From: an uncultured Prevotellaceae bacterium
GTDB taxonomy: Bacteria > Bacteroidota > Bacteroidia > Bacteroidales > Muribaculaceae
DNA length: 64,000 nucleotides
Assembly: GCA_900317835.1 (NCBI GenBank)
Contig: ONIL01000003.1
Coordinates: 38,200-102,199 of the forward strand
Reading direction: 5' to 3'
Part shown: one piece after another, positions 35,229 to 42,889 of the stretch
Numbering within the stretch: the stretch's first letter is position 1
Layout: each line of letters opens with the position of its first letter
Notes under the pieces: model-generated
Databases searched by the model: none
Told to the model about the DNA's origin: nothing
Seen by the model: only the letters and a program-made list of their open reading frames with translations
Position numbers and translations under genes: made by a program

Positions 35229-36326
35229 CTAACGCTTGAAGCGGCTCATCTCGTAGAGGGCGGGCAGCGCTTGGCCGTTTGCACTATTGAACAGGCCGCG
35301 GTTCAGTCCCCAGTTGCTGTGCTCAAAGCGGGTGCCGTAGCGGTTCTCCTCAGGATACCACCAGAAGAGGCCCGTCACGTTGTTGTGTCGGTTGAGCTCC
35401 TCGACTAACTGGGCGGTGAACTCACGCTGTCCTTCAATCGTGCCAGGCAAACAATGTGAAAAATCCTCCTCACCGCGGTTGACGCCATCGTGCAGATAAT
35501 AGTAGGCGGCCTCGACCATCATCACAGGTTTATCGGGGTAGCGCACTGCCAGCGAGTCGAGCGTAGCCCCCAGATTGGGAATTGTGCCGTGCCACATGGG
35601 ATAGTAACTCAAGCCGATGATGTCATAATCAAGATTGGCCTCACGCAAGCGGTCATAGTAATTGCGCGTCATCTCCCACGAACCAGCCTTTTCGGTATGG
35701 ATAATGATGCCTGCATCAGGGCACACCTCGCGGCAGGCTTTGGCGCCAGCCTTGAGCAGGCGGGTAAAGACATCCCAGTTGTCGGCGTTCATCGGATCAA
35801 CCCGTCCCACAGGCCAATCCATCCCGAAGGTAATTTCGTTTCCCACCTGAATGGTGGCGGGCACAACGCCAGCCTCCTTCAGCGCCAACAGGCAATGGCG
35901 GGTGTAGCGGTAGATGCTGTCGGCCAAGACCTTTCCTTCGAGTCCCTCCCATCGCTTGGGGGTGAACTGCTTGGCGGGATCGGCCCACGTGTCGCTGTAA
36001 TGGAAATCGAGCATCACTTCAAAACCTCGCGCCTTAATTGTCCTGCACAAGTCGATGACATAATCCAGGTCCTGGCACACGCCCTCGTCGTGATGACGGC
36101 CCGGTGCATTTTGCGGGTCCACAAACAAGCGCACACGCATCATGTTCCACCCTTGCTGCTTGAACAAGTCATATGGGTCAACCGTCACACCACACGAGTC
36201 CTTGTAAATCACGCCATTACGGGCATTGGAGGTCATCATCGAGATGTCACCGCCAAGCCACGCTTGCGCCGATGCTGAAATCAACATAGCCAACATCAAC
36301 ATCATCATTGATACACGTTTCTTCAT
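35229..36326 (-). CDS. GH53 arabinogalactan endo-beta-1,4-galactanase
   Basis: This 365-residue secreted protein has the signal peptide KKRVSMMMLMLAMLISASAQA. GH53 motifs: GVIYKDSCGVTVDPYDLFKQQG, MRVRLFVDPQNAPG, FEVMLDFHYSDTWADPAKQ, the acid/base region TIQVGNEITFGMDWP and the nucleophile region PVMMVEAAYYY. The last part (GLFWWYPEENRYGTRFEHSNWG) completes the barrel. It hydrolyses beta-1,4-galactan side chains of pectin. It has no dockerin or T9SS tail, so it is probably periplasmic. It is isolated from the SusCD locus and sits next to a transporter. Confidence 0.93.
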   Translation of the reverse strand: MKKRVSMMMLMLAMLISASAQAWLGGDISMMTSNARNGVIYKDSCGVTVDPYDLFKQQGWNMMRVRLFVDPQNAPGRHHDEGVCQDLDYVIDLCRTIKARGFEVMLDFHYSDTWADPAKQFTPKRWEGLEGKVLADSIYRYTRHCLLALKEAGVVPATIQVGNEITFGMDWPVGRVDPMNADNWDVFTRLLKAGAKACREVCPDAGIIIHTEKAGSWEMTRNYYDRLREANLDYDIIGLSYYPMWHGTIPNLGATLDSLAVRYPDKPVMMVEAAYYYLHDGVNRGEEDFSHCLPGTIEGQREFTAQLVEELNRHNNVTGLFWWYPEENRYGTRFEHSNWGLNRGLFNSANGQALPALYEMSRFKR

Positions 36327-36354
36327 ATCTCTGGTCGAATTAATTCATAAATTG

Positions 36355-36395
36355 AAAAAGTGCCGACAATCTTGATGATCATCAGCACTTTTTTG
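36355..36395 (-). terminator. Terminator of tRNA-Pro
   Basis: Stem AAAAAGTGC / GCACTTTTT (36355-36363 with 36385-36393) with a self-complementary TGATGATCATCA inside the loop. On the minus strand it ends in a T tract directly after the tRNA gene. Confidence 0.8.
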
Positions 36396-36400
36396 CGATG

Positions 36401-36475
36401 TCGGGGTGACTTGATTCGAACAAGCGACCCCACGCCCCCCAGACGCGTACTCTAACCGGACTGAGCTACACCCCG
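36401..36475 (-). tRNA. tRNA-Pro (anticodon GGG)
   Basis: A 75-nt cloverleaf on the minus strand. The acceptor pairs CGGGGTG with CACCCCG. The D arm is GCTC/GAGT, the anticodon loop reads CTGGGGG with anticodon GGG, and the T arm is GCTTG-TTCGAAT-CAAGT. The discriminator base is A. The CCA end is not encoded and must be added by the tRNA nucleotidyltransferase. Confidence 0.95.
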
Positions 36476-36514
36476 ATCGCACTTACCGAAACGTCTTTGT
36501 TTCGTAAAGCGGTG

Positions 36515-36546
36515 CAAAGGTAAAGCCGTTTTTGGAACTGACCAAA
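36515..36546 (-). promoter_or_regulatory. Promoter of tRNA-Pro
   Basis: On the minus strand, TTTG (36543-36546), a 20-nt spacer, and TACCTTTG (36515-36522), about 40 nt upstream of the tRNA. Confidence 0.72.
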
Positions 36547-36650
36547 TTTTTTGGTGACTTTTTTAGAAATTATTTTTTGGAAAACTTAACTATTAGCTGT
36601 CAATCAACGGATTAAATAAATTAATGGATTAACCCAGGGAATTGACGAGA

Positions 36651-36688
36651 GCAAGGTCACTTGTGTTTGTGAACACAAGTGACCTTGC
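36651..36688 (-). terminator. Perfect 17-bp hairpin downstream of fba
   Basis: GCAAGGTCACTTGTG / CACAAGTGACCTTGC (36651-36665 with 36674-36688), extended by two T-A pairs to a 4-nt loop. It lies 25 nt after the aldolase stop. There is no T tract, so it may act as an mRNA 3'-end stabiliser or a processing site. Confidence 0.6.
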
Positions 36689-36712
36689 AGAATTCGTTAA
36701 CGGGGCTGAAGA

Positions 36713-37714
36713 TTACTCGGCCTTGCCGTCGCTGCCCAGCACCTCAATGATTTTGTGCTTGTACAGCTTGGTCATCTCGTCACGGGCGGGGCCGCAATAC
36801 TTGCGGGGGTCAAACTCGCCGGGCTTCTCGGCCAGGACCTTGCGAACAGCAGCGGTAAAGGCCAGGCGGCTGTCGCTGTCGATGTTGATCTTGCAAACGG
36901 CGCTCTTGGCGGCCTTGCGCAACTGGTCCTCGGGGATACCTACGGCATCGGGCAGGTTGCCACCGTGGGTGTTGATGATGTCGACATACTCCTGGGGTAC
37001 GCTCGATGAGCCGTGCAGCACGATGGGGAAACCGGGGAGCTTCTTCTCCACTTCCTCGAGCACGTCAAATGCCAGGGGAGGAGGAACGAGCTTGCCAGTC
37101 TTCGGGTCGCGGGTGCACTGCTCGGGTTTGAACTTGTAAGCGCCATGGCTGGTACCGATGCTGATGGCCAGCGAGTCGCAACCAGTGCGGGTGGCAAAGT
37201 CAATCACCTCTTCGGGCTTGGTGTAGTGTGACTCCTCGGCAACAACGTCGTCCTCAACGCCAGCGAGAACGCCCAGCTCGGCCTCAACGGTTACGTCAAA
37301 CTGGTGGGCATATTCAACGACCTTCTTGGTCAGGGCGATGTTCTCCTCGTAGGGGAGTGATGAACCGTCGATCATAACCGACGAGAAACCGAAGTCCACG
37401 CAGGACTTGCACAACTCAAAGGTGTCACCATGGTCAAGATGGAGGCAAATCTGGGGATGCTCCCAGCCCAGTTCCTTGGCATACTCAACAGCACCCTCGG
37501 CCATGTAGCGCAACAGGGTCTGGTTAGCATACTTGCGTGCACCGCTGGAAACTTGCAGGATGACAGGCGACTTTGTCTCGGCGCAAGCCTTGATGATAGC
37601 CTGTAACTGCTCCATGTTGTTAAAGTTGAATGCGGGGATGGCATAGCCGCCATCAACTGCCTTTGCGAACATCTCGCGGGTGTTCACGAGACCTAAATCC
37701 TTGTAATTTACCAT
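36713..37714 (-). CDS. fba: Class II fructose-bisphosphate aldolase
   Basis: This 333-residue cytoplasmic zinc enzyme cleaves fructose-1,6-bisphosphate to DHAP and glyceraldehyde-3-phosphate in glycolysis. Motifs: GYAIPAFNFNNMEQLQAI, the zinc-site region CLHLDHGDTFELCKSCVDFGFSSVMIDGSSLP, the second zinc ligands in VEAELGVLAGVED and ISIGTSHGAYKF, and VLHGSSSVPQEYVDIIN. Length is typical. The gene stands alone with a consensus promoter, as expected for a highly expressed central enzyme. Confidence 0.96.
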   Translation of the reverse strand: MVNYKDLGLVNTREMFAKAVDGGYAIPAFNFNNMEQLQAIIKACAETKSPVILQVSSGARKYANQTLLRYMAEGAVEYAKELGWEHPQICLHLDHGDTFELCKSCVDFGFSSVMIDGSSLPYEENIALTKKVVEYAHQFDVTVEAELGVLAGVEDDVVAEESHYTKPEEVIDFATRTGCDSLAISIGTSHGAYKFKPEQCTRDPKTGKLVPPPLAFDVLEEVEKKLPGFPIVLHGSSSVPQEYVDIINTHGGNLPDAVGIPEDQLRKAAKSAVCKINIDSDSRLAFTAAVRKVLAEKPGEFDPRKYCGPARDEMTKLYKHKIIEVLGSDGKAE

Positions 37715-37761
37715 AATTTAGTTTAATATTATTGGAAAAACCATTTGTATGTTATTTGCTG

Positions 37762-37792
37762 CAAAGATAAGTGATTTTTGTTGTCTTGCCAA
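37762..37792 (-). promoter_or_regulatory. Bacteroidetes-type promoter of fba
   Basis: On the minus strand, TTG (37790-37792), a 20-nt spacer and TATCTTTG (37762-37769), 47 nt upstream of the start codon. Confidence 0.72.
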
Positions 37793-37893
37793 GCACAATG
37801 GAATTATTTTTGTTAACAGATCTGGACCTCACCCTTTCAAGACCTTACGAAATCCTGTAATTTTTACTCGCATTCCATCAAAAAATAAGATTA

Positions 37894-37925
37894 TTTGCAC
37901 TATTAATTTAATTTTATTATATTTG
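37894..37925 (+). promoter_or_regulatory. Bacteroidetes-type promoter for the secreted dockerin protein
   Basis: TTTG (37894-37897), a 20-nt spacer and TATATTTG (37918-37925). The start codon is 90 nt downstream. With the divergent fba promoter it explains the 301-bp intergenic stretch. Confidence 0.7.
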
Positions 37926-38015
37926 CAACCTGTTATGCTGCCGTTTTTTTATGTAAATGGATGAATCAATCATAACCAAAATATTTTTATTAACCGTTTT
38001 AATTTTATCTATGTT

Positions 38016-39599
38016 ATGAAGAAATTTTTACTTATCGCTGCAATGGTTGCAATAGCCATTGGGGCAAGTGCCGACGGCTACAAGATTGAAAAGGTTTGGG
38101 AAATTAACAATCCTCAACAGCTTCTGGGACTGGACCGTTATGAGATTCGCCAAGGTTTTGGTATGAACGGCAAGTTCTACGTTAACTCCAAGCTTAACAA
38201 GGTTGACACGATTGACGATGTAATCATCCCTACTGTTCCCGTCATTTATGAGATTGACGAGAACGGCTTGACCGGCGTGACATTCCCTGGTTCCACTAAT
38301 ACCGCTATTACCCGTGACGAGGCCGGTAACATCATCGTTAGTGTGGCCCAATTCCCCAACAACTGGGTAGATGCCAGCATACGTGTCATCAATCCCTCCA
38401 CAGGAGAATCTGTTGAATATCCTATACCCGAGGAGATTGCGGTTCTTGGACGTTGTGACTTCTTGGGTTTTGCCAAAGGCAATCTCATGGAAGATGGCGA
38501 TCTCTACATTACCGGCGCAACCCAAGGAACAGAATTCTCTCATTTGGCCATCGCCGGGGGTGAAGTTGATTATGACAATTGCTTCTACATGGTTGGTAAT
38601 GGAGTTACCCCAACCACCAGCACGGTAATCAACTACTACACCGATTTAAACGGTGATGACGCATTACTGTATGTTACCCGTAATGATCATCCCAGAAAGC
38701 TTGCTTATGAGGACAATCAATACACTTCATCCTTGATTACCCTACCTCCTGGCAAGAGTAATACCAACGGCATGTTCCCCTTCATCTGGGACGGCAAGGA
38801 ATTCTTCATTTACTCGACTCTCAACGACGCCAACCAGCATTATATGGATGGCTTCGCTATTGCCGAGTCGGGCGCTGAAGCACCCATTGTAAACGTTCCC
38901 TGCGTTGCCACGACAGTGAATGGTTTCCAAGGAAACTGGCTGAATGCCGAGGTTGATGCCAATGGTGTTACCATCTATCAGTATTTCCCCGGAAACGATG
39001 CTGGACACTTCACAGTGTGGCGCATGACCAAGGATGTTGAGGTTCCCAATGTTTACATGCTGGGTGGTGATGACCAACTTTGGGATCCCACTAGTGGTAC
39101 CCTGTTTGAATATGATGCCGAGAACAATGTTTACACGGCTACCATTAACTTCCCGGCTGAGTATAACTTCTTCGGCTTCACCACTGAACTTGCCGAGAAC
39201 AACGATGACGGCGGCTGGTCTTACATTGAGCCCTACCGCTTCGGTGCTATTGCCGACGAGGGTACCGACTTCTGGTATGAAGGCCAGGATTATGTATCAT
39301 TGACCTGGGATGAGTATCACGCTATCCGCATCGAGCGTGGTGAGTACAAGCTGACCGTTAACCTCGAGACCATGCAACTCTTTATCGAGAAGATTGGTGG
39401 CGGTTACCTGCGTGGTGACGTTGATGGTGATGGCAACATTAACATCGCCGATGCTACTACACTGATCGACTTCATCTTGGGTGGTGACGGTGAAGGTATC
39501 GTCCTCGACAACGCCAACTGCGACCTTGAGGGTGGTGTGAACATCTCGGATGTCACCACACTCGTCGACTTCCTGTTGGGTGGTACTTGGCCCAACTAA
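38016..39599 (+). CDS. Secreted protein of unknown fold with C-terminal dockerin
   Basis: This 527-residue protein has the signal peptide KKFLLIAAMVAIAIGASA. Residues about 25-330 contain repeated strands like a propeller (FGMNGKFYVNSKLNKVDTID, NTAITRDEAGNIIVSVAQF, PFIWDGKEFFIYSTLND). About 345-455 resembles a SusE/F-like or starch-binding beta domain (PNVYMLGGDDQLWDPTSGTL, YKLTVNLETMQLFIEK). The end is two dockerin-like F-hands (DVDGDGNINIADATTLID and, in degenerate form, NCDLEGGVNISDVTTLVD). The second has lost the first Asp of the calcium loop. No T9SS tail. It is a single-gene unit with its own promoter and terminator, and the main domain is not recognised. Confidence 0.78.
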   Translation: MKKFLLIAAMVAIAIGASADGYKIEKVWEINNPQQLLGLDRYEIRQGFGMNGKFYVNSKLNKVDTIDDVIIPTVPVIYEIDENGLTGVTFPGSTNTAITRDEAGNIIVSVAQFPNNWVDASIRVINPSTGESVEYPIPEEIAVLGRCDFLGFAKGNLMEDGDLYITGATQGTEFSHLAIAGGEVDYDNCFYMVGNGVTPTTSTVINYYTDLNGDDALLYVTRNDHPRKLAYEDNQYTSSLITLPPGKSNTNGMFPFIWDGKEFFIYSTLNDANQHYMDGFAIAESGAEAPIVNVPCVATTVNGFQGNWLNAEVDANGVTIYQYFPGNDAGHFTVWRMTKDVEVPNVYMLGGDDQLWDPTSGTLFEYDAENNVYTATINFPAEYNFFGFTTELAENNDDGGWSYIEPYRFGAIADEGTDFWYEGQDYVSLTWDEYHAIRIERGEYKLTVNLETMQLFIEKIGGGYLRGDVDGDGNINIADATTLIDFILGGDGEGIVLDNANCDLEGGVNISDVTTLVDFLLGGTWPN

Positions 39600-39630
39600 T
39601 TGAACGGTTTTCTCAACCATCGTATAATGG

Positions 39631-39664
39631 CAGGCGGTCCCGCATGGGCCGCCTGTCGGTTTCT
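39631..39664 (+). terminator. Terminator after the secreted dockerin gene
   Basis: Stem CAGGCGG / CCGCCTG (39631-39637 with 39649-39655), extended inside by CCC/GGG, followed by TCGGTTTCTTC. Confidence 0.75.
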
Positions 39665-39701
39665 TCAGGGAGCCCATCTCCAAAAAACCGCCACACGTTT
39701 A

Positions 39702-39731
39702 TTGCCATTACCAATAAAAATTTTATCTTTG
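39702..39731 (+). promoter_or_regulatory. Bacteroidetes-type promoter of speA
   Basis: TTG (39702-39704), a 19-nt spacer and TATCTTTG (39724-39731). It lies 49 nt upstream of the GTG start. Confidence 0.75.
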
Positions 39732-39780
39732 CGGTCTGAATAATCGCCGAATTGTTTAACAGACAAATATATACTAAGCC

Positions 39781-41697
39781 GTGTCAGCAATCAACAAGTG
39801 GCGCATCGAGGATAGCGCCGAACTCTACAACATCGGAGGCTGGGGCCTCAAGTACTTCTCCATCAACGAGAATGGTCACGTCACAGTCACGCCCAAGAGC
39901 AGCTGCGTGTCGGTCGATCTGGCAGACGTCATGGACGAGTTGCATTCCCGCAAGGTAACCGCTCCTGTGCTATTGCGTTTCCCTGATATCCTGGACAATC
40001 GCATCGACAAGATTTCCAGTTGTTTCAAGAAGGCAGCCAAGGAATATGAATACCAGGGTGCCAACTTCATCGTCTATCCCATCAAGGTGAACCAGATGAG
40101 ACAGGTGGTAGAGGAAATCATCGGCCACGGCAAGAAGTTCAACATCGGCCTTGAAGCCGGTAGCAAGCCTGAGCTGCACGCGGTGCTCGCCAGCAACATG
40201 ACCGACTTGAACGCCAACCCTGTCATCATCTGCAACGGCTACAAGGACGAGGGCTACATCGAGCTTGCCCTGTTGGCGCAAAAGATGGGCCGCCGCATCT
40301 TTGTGGTGGTCGAGAAGCTCAGTGAGCTGGAACTCATTGACCGAGTGGCACAGCGCCTGCACATCCGTCCCAACATCGGGTTCCGCATCAAGCTGTCAAG
40401 CAGTGGCAGTGGCAAGTGGGAAGAAAGCGGTGGCGATAGCAGCAAGTTTGGCTTGAACACCAGCGAGCTGTTTAGCGCCATCGACTATTTGCACGAGCAC
40501 AAGCTGGAGGACTGCCTCAAGCTCATCCATTTCCACATCGGTAGTCAAATCACCAAGATACGCCGCATCAAGAATGCCCTGCGCGAAGCTTCACAGTTCT
40601 ATGTACAACTCGCCAAGCTTGGCTTTGAAGTGGAATATGTCGACATTGGTGGCGGCTTGGGTGTCGATTATGACGGCACGCGCTCCAGCGGCAGCAGCCA
40701 CTCGATGAACTACAGCATCCAGGAGTATGTCAACGACGCGGTCTATACCCTCGTTGACGCGAGCAACAAGAACGGCCTCAAGCATCCCAACATCATCACC
40801 GAGAGCGGCCGTTCACTCACCGCTCACCACTCGGTGCTCGTCGTTGACGTGCTCGAGACGACGTCCCTGCCCGAGTGGGATGAAAAGGTTGACACGGTGA
40901 GCGACGACGACAACGAACTGGTGCGCGACATGTACGAGATCTGGGACAAGATCAACCAGGCCCGCCTGCTTGAGGACTGGCACGATGCGTTGCAGATCCG
41001 TGACGAGGCGCTTGACCGCTTCTCGCTGGGACTCATTGACTTGCGCACGCGCGCGATGGTCGAGAAACTGTTCTGGTCTATTGCCCGTGACGTGGATGGC
41101 CTCGTCCGCAACATGAAACATGCCCCCGACGAGTTGCGCTCGGTGAGCCGCATGTTGCCCGATAAGTACTTTTGCAACTTCTCGCTCTTCCAGTCGCTAC
41201 CCGACGCTTGGGCCATCGACCAGGTATTCCCCGTGATACCCATCGACCGCCTGAATGAGCGCCCCACGCGCTTTGCCACCATGCAGGATATGACTTGTGA
41301 CAGTGATGGCAAACTCAACAACTTCATCTCGGCCCAAGGCATCGCCCACTCACTGCCCGTCCACAAACTCAAACCGGGTCAGCACTACTATCTGGGCATC
41401 TTCCTGGTGGGAGCCTATCAGGAGATTTTGGGTGACATGCACAACCTGTTTGGCGACACTAACGCCGTTCACATTAACGTCTTTAAGGATCACTATGAGA
41501 TTGACCAGGTGATTGATGGCGAGACGGTTGCCGAGGTGCTCGACTATGTGGAGTTCAACCCCAAGCAGCTCGTGCGCAACGTCGAGACCTGGGTGAGCGA
41601 GTCTATCCGCTCGGGCAAGATCACGGGTGACGAGGGCAACGAGTTCGTCCGCAACTTCCGTAGCGGCCTCTACGGTTACACCTACTTGGAGAAATAA
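39781..41697 (+). CDS. speA: Biosynthetic arginine decarboxylase
   Basis: This 638-residue PLP enzyme converts arginine to agmatine for polyamine synthesis. Fold III decarboxylase features are clear: the PLP-lysine region ANFIVYPIKVNQMRQVVEEI, the Gly-rich phosphate site EYVDIGGGLGVDYDGT, the helical insertion HDALQIRDEALDRFSLG, and CNFSLFQSLPDAWAIDQVFPVIPIDRLNE. Length is normal. Translation starts at GTG: an in-frame TAA lies two codons upstream and no better ATG is available. It is probably transcribed from a consensus promoter 49 nt upstream. Confidence 0.96.
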   Translation: MSAINKWRIEDSAELYNIGGWGLKYFSINENGHVTVTPKSSCVSVDLADVMDELHSRKVTAPVLLRFPDILDNRIDKISSCFKKAAKEYEYQGANFIVYPIKVNQMRQVVEEIIGHGKKFNIGLEAGSKPELHAVLASNMTDLNANPVIICNGYKDEGYIELALLAQKMGRRIFVVVEKLSELELIDRVAQRLHIRPNIGFRIKLSSSGSGKWEESGGDSSKFGLNTSELFSAIDYLHEHKLEDCLKLIHFHIGSQITKIRRIKNALREASQFYVQLAKLGFEVEYVDIGGGLGVDYDGTRSSGSSHSMNYSIQEYVNDAVYTLVDASNKNGLKHPNIITESGRSLTAHHSVLVVDVLETTSLPEWDEKVDTVSDDDNELVRDMYEIWDKINQARLLEDWHDALQIRDEALDRFSLGLIDLRTRAMVEKLFWSIARDVDGLVRNMKHAPDELRSVSRMLPDKYFCNFSLFQSLPDAWAIDQVFPVIPIDRLNERPTRFATMQDMTCDSDGKLNNFISAQGIAHSLPVHKLKPGQHYYLGIFLVGAYQEILGDMHNLFGDTNAVHINVFKDHYEIDQVIDGETVAEVLDYVEFNPKQLVRNVETWVSESIRSGKITGDEGNEFVRNFRSGLYGYTYLEK

Positions 41698-41706
41698 TTT
41701 ATATTA

Positions 41707-41742
41707 TAGTCCTTAGTCATTAGTCCTAAGTTGTTAGTTATC
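41707..41742 (+). repeat. Left inverted repeat of the four-helix-bundle cassette
   Basis: TAGTCCTTAGTCATTAGTCC followed by TAAGTTGTTAGTTATC, ending at the gene's ATG. It is nearly the reverse complement of the stretch after the gene (42098-42142). Confidence 0.8.
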
Positions 41743-41743
41743 A

Positions 41744-42103
41744 ATGAAATCCAGTGCTTTTAGAGACCTTATAGCCTGGCAAAAAGCCATGGATCTAACG
41801 GTTGAGATCTATAGATTGGCAAAACTCCTTCCCAAAGAAGAAACTTATGGGCTATCTGATCAAATGAGAAGAGCTGCAGTGTCTATACCTTCAAACATAG
41901 CAGAAGGACAAGGTCGAATTACAGCAAAAGAATTCATTAGATTCTTAGCTATGGCTCGAGGTTCACTATGCGAATTATCTACTCAATTAGAGTTATGCGA
42001 AAGATTAGACTATCTAAACCCATCAACGACATCTTTGTCTCAAAACCTCATAGTTGAAATCACGAAAATGATAAATGCACTCTCAAGGTCGGTATCAGAC
42101 TAA
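41744..42103 (+). CDS. Four-helix-bundle protein (S23 / intervening-sequence family)
   Basis: This 119-residue protein matches the four-helix-bundle family (TIGR02436-like): FRDLIAWQKAMDLTVEIYRL, LPKEETYGLSDQMRRAAVSIPSNIAEG and FLAMARGSLCELSTQLELC. Members are found inside 23S rRNA intervening sequences, as accessory (Avd-like) proteins of diversity-generating retroelements, or as free-standing genes of unknown role. This one is free-standing; there is no reverse transcriptase or rRNA here. Its codons are markedly more A/T-rich than those of speA and truA, and its stop codon lies within the right inverted repeat. This suggests a mobile or horizontally acquired cassette inserted between speA and truA. 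Confidence 0.88.
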   Translation: MKSSAFRDLIAWQKAMDLTVEIYRLAKLLPKEETYGLSDQMRRAAVSIPSNIAEGQGRITAKEFIRFLAMARGSLCELSTQLELCERLDYLNPSTTSLSQNLIVEITKMINALSRSVSD

Positions 42104-42142
42104 GGACTAAAAACTAAGGACTAAGGACTAAGGACTTATATC
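42098..42142 (-). repeat. Right inverted repeat of the four-helix-bundle cassette
   Basis: GACTAAGGACTA followed by several ACTAAGG-type units, ending TTATATC directly before the truA ATG. Its reverse complement aligns with the left repeat over about 35 bases. It contains the stop codon of the four-helix-bundle gene. Confidence 0.8.
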
Positions 42143-42889
42143 ATGCGTTTTTTTATCAGGCTTGGTTACAAAGGAGCGGCCTACCACGGATGGCAGGTGC
42201 AGCCCCACGATACCTCGGTGCAGCAAGTCATCGAGGAGGCGCTCGCAACCCTGCTGCAGGCCACCACTCCCGTCACTGGAGCGGGCCGAACTGATGCTGG
42301 GGTGAACGCACGCCTGATGGTTGCCCACTTTGACACCGAACGACCCATTGCCGACATCAATCGCCTAATTCATGGTCTGAATGCTTTATTGCCGGCCGAC
42401 ATCGCCATCTATGGCATCACGCCCGTGCATGACGAGGCCCACGCCCGCTTCGACGCCACCAGCCGCACCTATAAGTATTTTGCCGTGACGAGGAAAGACC
42501 CCTTCCGCTACCCGTTGAGCTGGAAATGTCCTCCTGACCTTGATTTTGAGCTGATGAACCAAGCGGCAGCCCGTCTGCTGGACTACACCGACTTCACCTC
42601 ATTCTCCAAGCTGCACACCGACGTCAAGACCAACAATTGCCATGTCACCCATGCCAAGTGGACCTATGAAGACGACCAGTGGGTGTTTACTATCACCGCC
42701 GACCGTTTCCTGCGCAACATGGTGCGTGCCATCGTCGGCACCCTTGTCGAGGTGGGCCGCCACAAGATGACTGTGGAGCAATTCTGCGACGTCATCGAGC
42801 GCAAAGACCGCTGTGCCGCAGGCACGTCGATGCCTGGGAATGCCTTGTTCCTGTGGGACATCACCTATCCTTATCCTATTACGCCATGA
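42143..42889 (+). CDS. truA: tRNA pseudouridine(38-40) synthase
   Basis: This 248-residue enzyme isomerises uridines 38-40 in tRNA anticodon arms. Motifs: YKGAAYHGWQVQP, the catalytic-Asp motif GAGRTDAGVNARLMVAHFD, and FLRNMVRAIVGTLVEVG near the C-terminus. The usual GVHA reads GVNA here, and the catalytic Asp is kept. The ATG follows the right repeat of the four-helix-bundle cassette with no gap, so its native promoter or leader may have been displaced. Its stop overlaps the next start by 4 bp (ATGA). Confidence 0.95.
   Translation: MRFFIRLGYKGAAYHGWQVQPHDTSVQQVIEEALATLLQATTPVTGAGRTDAGVNARLMVAHFDTERPIADINRLIHGLNALLPADIAIYGITPVHDEAHARFDATSRTYKYFAVTRKDPFRYPLSWKCPPDLDFELMNQAAARLLDYTDFTSFSKLHTDVKTNNCHVTHAKWTYEDDQWVFTITADRFLRNMVRAIVGTLVEVGRHKMTVEQFCDVIERKDRCAAGTSMPGNALFLWDITYPYPITP

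Noticed and set aside
36401-36475. tRNA-Pro as an attachment site for an integrated element
   Set aside because: No integrase and no duplicated tRNA 3' end were seen on either side.
41744-42103. Diversity-generating retroelement, because an Avd-like four-helix-bundle gene is present
   Set aside because: No reverse transcriptase, template repeat or variable repeat is visible nearby.
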